Below, piece after piece: positions 57,866 to 64,000 of a DNA stretch of 64,000 bases. The position numbers and the translations under genes are program-made. Under the pieces are notes generated by a model. That model saw only the letters and a program-made list of their open reading frames with translations, had not been told where the DNA came from and did not search any database. Source of the DNA: a bacterium (GTDB taxonomy: Bacteria > UBP14 > UBA6098 > 4484-93); the NCBI GenBank assembly GCA_021158465.1, contig JAGGUN010000019.1, positions 1-64,000 on the forward strand, read 5' to 3'. Every line of letters starts with the position of its first letter. Within the stretch, counting starts at the first letter, position 1.

Positions 57866-58728
57866 TGAAAACCTTATCGATAATCATAGTAAGCTACAAC
57901 TGCAAGGAGTATCTGCTTGACTGCCTTAATTCCATATTTTCTCATCCACCGAAGACGGCAGAGCTTGAGCTGATTGTGGTGGATAATGCTTCCTCTGACG
58001 GAACAGTTGATGCTATTAGGGAAGATTATCCCAGGGTAAAGCTTGTCCCTAACGAAGAAAACCTCGGCTTTGCAGCAGGTTGTAACATAGGTTTTGAGCA
58101 TTCGACTGGAGAATATGTTCTTTTTTTGAATCCAGATGTTGTAGTGAACGAGACATCGTTTGATCCGCTTATCAGTTTTCTTGACAAAACGCCTGATGCA
58201 GGGGCTGTTATAGGCTCGATGGTTGATGCTGACGGTGAGCCTGTTCCGAATGTTCGTATTGTGCCTACTGTGTTTGACCTTCTTATCAGTAGGAAATCGT
58301 TTATTGCTTGGTTGCCTTCTCTCGGGAAGATAAGAGATAAACGGCTTGCTATTCCACGGGGGGTAGCAGAGATAGAGGCTGGTGGAGGAGGATACCTTCT
58401 TGTGAGAAGCGAACTCTACCGTCGCGTCGGAATGATGGATACAAGGTTCTTTCTATTTGTGGAGGACATTGACCTTTCTGTCAGGATAAGGGAGGCGGGA
58501 TATAAAATATACTATCTCCCTGATGCAAGGATCATCCATCATTGGGGGGGCTCTACGAGGAAGCATATGACAAGGAGTATCTGGTATCATCATATCTCTC
58601 TTTTCAGGTTCTTTCAGAAGTATAGGCATCTCAGATTTCCGACGGATGTTATCTGGTTCTCCTTCACTGTGAGCCACTTCCTGCTTTGGCTTATCACAAA
58701 CCGCCTCTTGAGGATTGCGAGGAGGTAA
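57865..58728 (+). CDS. GT2 family glycosyltransferase (rhamnosyltransferase-like)
   Basis: SIIIVSYNCKEYLLDCLNSI...VVDNASSDGTVDAI...ENLGFAAGCNIG...FLFVEDIDLSVRIREAGYKIYYLPDARIIHHWGGSTRK. Confidence 0.94.
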   Translation: MKTLSIIIVSYNCKEYLLDCLNSIFSHPPKTAELELIVVDNASSDGTVDAIREDYPRVKLVPNEENLGFAAGCNIGFEHSTGEYVLFLNPDVVVNETSFDPLISFLDKTPDAGAVIGSMVDADGEPVPNVRIVPTVFDLLISRKSFIAWLPSLGKIRDKRLAIPRGVAEIEAGGGGYLLVRSELYRRVGMMDTRFFLFVEDIDLSVRIREAGYKIYYLPDARIIHHWGGSTRKHMTRSIWYHHISLFRFFQKYRHLRFPTDVIWFSFTVSHFLLWLITNRLLRIARR

Positions 58729-58744
58729 GGTAGGGCAAAAATAC

Positions 58745-58773
58745 TTGATTTAATTGCGAAAGGGTATTATATT
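58745..58773 (+). promoter_or_regulatory. Sigma70-like promoter TTGATT-N17-TATATT upstream of accA
   Basis: Hexamers and spacing read directly. Confidence 0.45.
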
Positions 58774-58791
58774 TTATAAGAGGTGGGTGTT

Positions 58792-59775
58792 ATGGCTCGT
58801 TTCGTTCTTGAGTTCGAAAAGCCATTTCTGGAGCTTGTTCGCAAGATTGAGGAGATGAAGAAGCTTCAGGAGAAGAACAATCTGGACCTTTCCAGCGAGA
58901 TTTCTCTGCTTGAGAAGAAACTCACGGAGCTTCAGAAGAAGACTTACTCAGGGCTTACTCGCTGGCAGAGGGTGCGGGTTGCCAGACACCCTGACCGTCC
59001 CTATACACTCGATTATGTCAGAATGATTGTAACAGATTTCATTGAGATACATGGTGACAGGAACTACGCTGACGACAAGGCTATTGTTACTGGTTTTGGC
59101 ACGATTGGTGGGCACAAGTTCGTTCTTATTGGACAGCAGAAGGGGAGGGATACCAAAGAGAACATTAAGAGGAATTTTGGTATGCCACATCCTGAGGGCT
59201 ACAGGAAGGCTCTTCGAGCTATGAAGCTTGGTGAAAGGTTTGGTTTGCCGGTAGTCTCGTTTATAGATACCCCTGGGGCATTTCCTGGGGTAGGTGCCGA
59301 GGAGCGTGGGCAGGCGGAGGCGATAGCTCGTAATCTGTTTGAGATGGCACGGCTCGGTACCCCCATCATAATTGTGATAATAGGCGAAGGGGCTTCCGGT
59401 GGTGCACTGGGGATAGGCATCGGGGATGTAGTTCTGATGTTTGAGAATGCATGGTATACAGTGATTTCTCCGGAGGGGTGTGCGGCAATCCTCTGGAGGG
59501 ATAAGGCAAAGGCACCAGAGGCAGCAGAGGCTCTGAAGCTTTCTGCAAGAGACCTGCTTGAGCTTGGGATGATAGACAGGATTATTCCGGAGCCGCCCGG
59601 AGGCGCGCACTGGAATCCAGAGAAGATGGCTGAGACACTTAAGAAGGAGATCATAAAAGAGATTGAGAGGTTCAAGGGATACGAACCTGAGAAGCTCATC
59701 GAGAGGCGGCTTCAAAGGTACAGGGATATGGGTGTCTACCGGGAGGTAAAGAATGCTCGACCCAAAACTTCTTGA
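58792..59775 (+). CDS. accA: Acetyl-CoA carboxylase carboxyltransferase subunit alpha
   Basis: FVLEFEKPFLELVRKIEEMK; WQRVRVARHPDRPYTLDYVRMIVTDFIEIHGDR; SFIDTPGAFPGVGAEERGQAEAIARNL; GEGASGGALGIGIGD. ORF track start 58783. Confidence 0.96.
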   Translation: MARFVLEFEKPFLELVRKIEEMKKLQEKNNLDLSSEISLLEKKLTELQKKTYSGLTRWQRVRVARHPDRPYTLDYVRMIVTDFIEIHGDRNYADDKAIVTGFGTIGGHKFVLIGQQKGRDTKENIKRNFGMPHPEGYRKALRAMKLGERFGLPVVSFIDTPGAFPGVGAEERGQAEAIARNLFEMARLGTPIIIVIIGEGASGGALGIGIGDVVLMFENAWYTVISPEGCAAILWRDKAKAPEAAEALKLSARDLLELGMIDRIIPEPPGGAHWNPEKMAETLKKEIIKEIERFKGYEPEKLIERRLQRYRDMGVYREVKNARPKTS

Positions 59776-59926
59776 GATCCTTGTCTGCCCTGTCTGCAAG
59801 GGCGAGCTTGAGTATGATGAGGAGGGTAATTACCTTCTTTGCTATAAATGCTTCCTCCGCTACCGAATCGAAAACGACATCCCAATTATGCTGCCAGAGA
59901 AGGCAGAGAAAATAGAAAGGAATTGA
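59753..59926 (+). CDS. Trm112/YcaR family zinc-ribbon protein (57 aa)
   Basis: Not in the supplied ORF track. Translation MLDPKLLEILVCPVCKGELEYDEEGNYLLCYKCFLRYRIENDIPIMLPEKAEKIERN. Confidence 0.9.
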   Translation: MLDPKLLEILVCPVCKGELEYDEEGNYLLCYKCFLRYRIENDIPIMLPEKAEKIERN

Positions 59927-60375
59927 TGAAGCTTTCCCAGTTTTGCCGTTCGGAGTTGATAAAATTCGACCTTGAGTCCACCACCAAGGAAGGGGCGATT
60001 CGCGAGTTGGTGGAGCTTGCTGCGCAGAGTGAACTTGTTCTGGATAAGGAAAAGCTTTTTAGGGACGTTATGGAGCGGGAGAAGCTTCTTTCTACGGGTA
60101 TCGGGTTTGGTACCGCATATCCGCACGCGAGAACCGAGGCTGTTAAGGGGTTGGTTATCGCGTTTGGACGCTCGGAGGCTGGAATAGATTTTGATGCACT
60201 CGACGGGGCTCCCGTTCATCTGATTTTTCTGGTTGCTGTCCCCAAGCACGAACAGTCCACACATCTAACTGTCATCGCCCAACTATCGCTTATTCTGAAG
60301 GAGCCTGTGAAGAGGGAAAAGTTAATGAGCGCAGCCTTCCCACAGGAGGTTATTGATCTTCTCGATACTCTTTGA
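59926..60375 (+). CDS. PTS EIIA/PtsN-like protein
   Basis: GIGFGTAYPHARTEAVKGLVIAFGRSEAGIDFDALDGAPVHLIFLVAVP (His in PHAR). TGATG overlap with previous gene; ORF track start 59848. Confidence 0.92.
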   Translation: MKLSQFCRSELIKFDLESTTKEGAIRELVELAAQSELVLDKEKLFRDVMEREKLLSTGIGFGTAYPHARTEAVKGLVIAFGRSEAGIDFDALDGAPVHLIFLVAVPKHEQSTHLTVIAQLSLILKEPVKREKLMSAAFPQEVIDLLDTL

Positions 60376-61175
60376 TGATACAGAGAACAAAAATCTCCCG
60401 AAAAAGGCTACTTCTTATCTACTCTACTATAATATTGATTGCGATACTATTGAATTCCCTTGGAGAGGTAACGAAGAACAGTATAGCTTCTAACTGCGTT
60501 TCGACAGTGTTTTACCCGTTTAGGTATGGCTGGAACACGATGAGGAGCTTCAAGAACTATCGTGAGGAGAACCTGCGGCTAAAACGGGAGCTTGCGAACC
60601 TTCGGGTAGTGGTGGACAGGCTGTTGAAGTATGAGAAGGAGAATGAGCGACTCAAGAAGATCTTGAACTTCAAGGAGGAGAAAGGGGTATCTCTTCTTCT
60701 TGGTGAGATTGTTGGGCGTGGGGTTCCTCGGTATTCTGGCAGTGCTGTTGTCAATGTAGGTGCGAAGGACGGGGTTAGAAAAAACCTCCCGGCGATTGTT
60801 CCGGAGGGGGTTATAGGAAAGGTTGTGCATGTTAACGCGAGAAGTTCTGTTGTTCAGCTTATTACTGCTCCGGGGTTCAGGGCGTCGGCTATGGACCGCC
60901 GCTCGAGGGTTGTCGGGATACTCCAGCCGAAGAGGACAGGGCAGCTCATAATGAGTGAGGTTCCTCTAACAGAGGATGTCCAACCGGGAGACGAGATAGT
61001 TACCTCCGGGCTTGGGGGGGTGTTTCCGAAGGGGTTGAGAATCGGCTATGTCGTCGATGTCTCTGCCAACCCCGATAGGATATTCAAAAATATTGAGATA
61101 ATGCCGTTTGCTGACGCTGCGGGTATTGAGGAGCTTTTCATACTCCTTGGCTCCGGCGAAACAGACTCTCTGTGA
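60372..61175 (+). CDS. mreC: Rod shape-determining protein MreC
   Basis: N-terminal TM, coiled coil, GRGVPRYSGSAVVNVGAKDGVRKNLPAIVPEGVIGKVVHVNARSSVVQLITAPGFRASAM. Confidence 0.94.
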   Translation: MMIQRTKISRKRLLLIYSTIILIAILLNSLGEVTKNSIASNCVSTVFYPFRYGWNTMRSFKNYREENLRLKRELANLRVVVDRLLKYEKENERLKKILNFKEEKGVSLLLGEIVGRGVPRYSGSAVVNVGAKDGVRKNLPAIVPEGVIGKVVHVNARSSVVQLITAPGFRASAMDRRSRVVGILQPKRTGQLIMSEVPLTEDVQPGDEIVTSGLGGVFPKGLRIGYVVDVSANPDRIFKNIEIMPFADAAGIEELFILLGSGETDSL

Positions 61176-61184
61176 AGGAATCAG

Positions 61185-61658
61185 ATGAAATTCCTAAGAG
61201 CGCTTATATTTGTTATAGTAGGGGTGTTTTTACAGTTAACATTGGCAGAGCTGTTCCGGATCGGGGATGTTGCACCAGACATTTTCCTCATTGCACTACT
61301 CCTTCTGGCGTTTACGGAACCGCCGGAAACCATTCTTATCCTTGCCGCTGTTGGAGGCTTTGCTCTCGATATATTCAACCCAACATACATCGGGATAAGT
61401 GTCATCGCTTACACTACTGGGGCGTTCTTGATCGGCAACTCGAGGATAAATCTTTACTCACAAACACATTTTGCCTTCGAATCTGCGGTACTTTTCTTGT
61501 CGACTCTTGTGGTGTATGTGATATTTGCGGTTCTCATCCCCAATGAGGGGAGGTTCCTTGTGAGGCTGGTCGATATTCCACTCGGTGAGGCTTTCTATAC
61601 AACGGTATTTTCTATGCCGCTCCTTTTATTGGCAGGAAGAAGGTCGTATGCAGCGTAA
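61185..61658 (+). CDS. mreD: Rod shape-determining protein MreD
   Basis: Multiple TMs; position between mreC and PBP2; FRIGDVAPDIFLIALLLLAF. Confidence 0.85.
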   Translation: MKFLRALIFVIVGVFLQLTLAELFRIGDVAPDIFLIALLLLAFTEPPETILILAAVGGFALDIFNPTYIGISVIAYTTGAFLIGNSRINLYSQTHFAFESAVLFLSTLVVYVIFAVLIPNEGRFLVRLVDIPLGEAFYTTVFSMPLLLLAGRRSYAA

Positions 61659-63399
61659 ATTTAGGGTCTTTGTTTTTGCCTCTATTCTGATATTTTCTCT
61701 ACTCATTTTGAGGATATTCTCGCTTCAGGTTATAAAAGGGGACTACTATTTTCGACTCTCGGATAACAACCGGATAAGGGTATTGAGGCTTCGCGCTCCG
61801 AGAGGGCTTATCTACGACAGGAACGGGGAGCTTCTCGTTGAGAACAAGCCGAGCTACACGGTGTCCATTCTGCCGTTTGAGTTCGAACCGACACAGGAGA
61901 ACATCCTTGCTGTTGCGAGGCTTGTGGATGTTCCGCCAGAGAGTATCTTGGCGAAGCTTGAGACGAAAAGGGTTAATGATTATACTCCGATTCCGATAAA
62001 GAGGCGTGTTCCGTTGAGGCTGGTGCACGAGATTGGGGAACAATCGGCGGACTTTCCTGGTGTGGTGTATGAGGTTGAGCCGATGCGTTTGTATCCCTAT
62101 AATGAGCTTGCCTGCCATATCATCGGGTACACAGGTGAGATAAGTGCTCCGGAACTTAGGGAGACGTATAAGCTGGGGCGTCGGGCAGGCGATATTGTCG
62201 GCAAACAGGGGGTGGAGAAGATATACGACGGTAAACTCCGTGGCAGGGATGGGGCAAGCTACCTTGAGGTGCGTGCAAACGGTGAGGTTGTCGGTCCCGC
62301 CAGAGATAAACGGGAAATACCTCCTATCGCTGGGGCTGACCTCTTCTTAACAATAGATTTATGGACTCAGGCGATGGCAGAGAGCGTCTTCGCATGGGTT
62401 GAGAACGGTGTCCTTATAGCAATGGACCCGACGACAGGGGAGATCCTCGCGTCCGTTAGCAAGCCGAACTTCGACCTGAATATCTTCTCCGGTCCTATTT
62501 CACCCAAGACATGGAAGAGATTGAGCGACCGTAAGACACATCCTATGTTCAATCGTGCGATACAGGGAAACTATCCGCCTGCCTCGACTATCAAACTTGT
62601 GACAGGTGCAATTGCCCTCCAGGAAAGGATTATCAACAAGCATAGCTTTCAGGAACAGCCCTGTACAGGCAGTATCTGGTATGGGGACAGGGAGTTCTTC
62701 TGCTGGCTCCGAAAGGGGCATGGTGCTTTGGATTTCCTCGATGCCATGGCTACCTCCTGCGATGTTTATTTCTATCAACTTGGAATGAAGATAGGTCTTG
62801 ACAGCTGGATTGACTATATGAAGCGCTGCCATTTCGGCGAAAAAACGGGGGTTATGCTTGCCCCAGAGGCAGCTGGGTTTGTCCCGACAAGGAACTTCTA
62901 CAACGACCGCTTCGGCCCAAGGGGATGGGGGAGGGGAGTAATCCTCAATCTTTGCATCGGACAGGGGGAGATACTTGTAACCCCTCTACAGATGGCAACT
63001 ATAGTTTCGGCATTCGCTAACGGAGGAAAGCTCCTCAAGCCTAAGGTGGTGAAGAGGCTCGTCCCACCCGATGGGGCGACTGTTGAGTTCCCTACGGTTG
63101 TGCGGGATGAGCTCCCGTTTGATAAAGAGGTTATAGAGGATGTGGTTGAAGGGATGGTGAGGGTAGTTAATTCGGATATCGGAACAGGCAAATCTGCGGC
63201 AGTTCCTGGGATAACGGTTGCAGGGAAAACAGGTACTGCCCAGAACCCAACAGGAGAAAACCATGCCTGGTTTATCGGGTTTGCTCCCGTTGACGACCCT
63301 AAAATTGCTATTGTAGTTCTACTTGAACACGGTGGGTCAGGTAGCCTTGCCGCTTGGGTAGCAGGTGAATTTCTGAGGAGATACTTTGGGGCGCTTTGA
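61648..63399 (+). CDS. mrdA: Penicillin-binding protein 2
   Basis: RAPRGLIYDRNGELLVENKPSYTV; PPASTIKLVTG (SxxK); VAGKTGTAQNP (KTG). ORF track start 61585. Confidence 0.95.
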   Translation: MQRKFRVFVFASILIFSLLILRIFSLQVIKGDYYFRLSDNNRIRVLRLRAPRGLIYDRNGELLVENKPSYTVSILPFEFEPTQENILAVARLVDVPPESILAKLETKRVNDYTPIPIKRRVPLRLVHEIGEQSADFPGVVYEVEPMRLYPYNELACHIIGYTGEISAPELRETYKLGRRAGDIVGKQGVEKIYDGKLRGRDGASYLEVRANGEVVGPARDKREIPPIAGADLFLTIDLWTQAMAESVFAWVENGVLIAMDPTTGEILASVSKPNFDLNIFSGPISPKTWKRLSDRKTHPMFNRAIQGNYPPASTIKLVTGAIALQERIINKHSFQEQPCTGSIWYGDREFFCWLRKGHGALDFLDAMATSCDVYFYQLGMKIGLDSWIDYMKRCHFGEKTGVMLAPEAAGFVPTRNFYNDRFGPRGWGRGVILNLCIGQGEILVTPLQMATIVSAFANGGKLLKPKVVKRLVPPDGATVEFPTVVRDELPFDKEVIEDVVEGMVRVVNSDIGTGKSAAVPGITVAGKTGTAQNPTGENHAWFIGFAPVDDPKIAIVVLLEHGGSGSLAAWVAGEFLRRYFGAL

Positions 63400-64000
63400 T
63401 TACATACTTTTCTTATCTGTTCTCATCCTTTGTGCTATAGGGGTTATGCTCGTCTACGGGGCGACATACAACTCAAGGTACCCTTGGGAGAAAAACCTTT
63501 ACAAGAGACAGATAACATACTGCATTGTGGGATTGGCTCTCTTGTTTATCTTCTGGCGCCTGCCGATAAGACTGCACTATGCTCTTGCTTACCTATATTA
63601 CATCGCCGTTCTACTTGTGCTTGTAGGGCTTTTCATCTTCGGTGGTGAAGGGGTAAAAAGATGGATAGACCTCGGTTTCTTTCAGTTTCAGCCATCGGAG
63701 TTTGCCAAACTTGTGATAATATTCGTCATTTCTCGCTACCTTATGGATGCGAGAACGGAAGTTTCTTCTTTCTCCCGGATTGCACTGTTGGGGCTTCTCA
63801 TACTCTTTCCGTTCCTGTTTATCATCAATCAGCCTGACCTTGGCACCGGTGTGGTTTTTATTGTTCTCTTTTACTCGCTTCTATTCTGGTCGGATATGGA
63901 GTTTCCCCTTTTCTTGATACTTTTTTCGCCCATGATAAATCTGGTACTCACTGTTCACTGGGCAAGTTGGGCACTCTTTTTTATCGCTTTCTCCATTTTC
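63386..64000 (+). CDS. rodA: Rod shape-determining protein RodA (FtsW/RodA/SpoVE family), 3' truncated by window edge
   Basis: Not in the ORF track (no stop in window). TTG 63386: GRFDYILFLSVLILCAIGVMLVYGATYNSRYPWEKNLYKRQ...KRWIDLGFFQFQPSEFAKLVIIFVISRYL...NQPDLGTGVVF. Confidence 0.92.
   Translation, partial: MGRFDYILFLSVLILCAIGVMLVYGATYNSRYPWEKNLYKRQITYCIVGLALLFIFWRLPIRLHYALAYLYYIAVLLVLVGLFIFGGEGVKRWIDLGFFQFQPSEFAKLVIIFVISRYLMDARTEVSSFSRIALLGLLILFPFLFIINQPDLGTGVVFIVLFYSLLFWSDMEFPLFLILFSPMINLVLTVHWASWALFFIAFSIF

Noticed and set aside
58948-59799. 283-aa minus-strand ORF
   Set aside because: Antisense shadow of accA; no domain.

Overview
This is a gene-dense bacterial chromosomal window with about 53 protein-coding genes. 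I saw no rRNA, tRNA, CRISPR array, transposase or convincing prophage. The gene content suggests an FCB-superphylum or candidate-phylum bacterium (low-confidence inference): secreted proteins with T9SS-type 'YPNPFN...' C-terminal sorting domains and a PorX-like response regulator/PglZ protein beside a histidine kinase. Main blocks, left to right: (i) three secreted CTD proteins; (ii) serS, histidine kinase, porX-like gene and a 91-aa ORF; (iii) a secreted peptidase-S74 protein with 13-aa repeats; (iv) a DUF2905 gene, then a DUF2089 / DUF4097 / YvlB-like cassette; (v) a minus-strand NuoE-NuoF-(NuoG-GltD fusion) oxidoreductase; (vi) hrcA-grpE-phoH-apbE-ligA; (vii) a GAF/PAS/REC protein without a kinase ATPase domain, divergent from a tandem ECF-type ATPase; (viii) large secreted LVIVD, metalloprotease and subtilase proteins plus a DUF1573-TlpA lipoprotein; (ix) lemA, iorAB, transaldolase, galT; (x) pgpH-like, ybeY, CorC-like; ruvA, rhomboid, mnmA, iscU-like; (xi) an 8-gene glycan/amino-sugar cassette; (xii) accA, Trm112, ptsN-like, mreC, mreD, PBP2, rodA (rodA cut by the window edge). 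The strongest second-look items are the Stn/Nfn-like oxidoreductase with two apparently lost Fe-S sites, the PorX/kinase pair, the S74 Lys-to-Glu change, the ATPase-less kinase/REC protein, the tandem ABC protein with a lost H-loop, and the cassette whose three proteins share one helical-hairpin motif. All calls come from reading the sequence; no database search was run.
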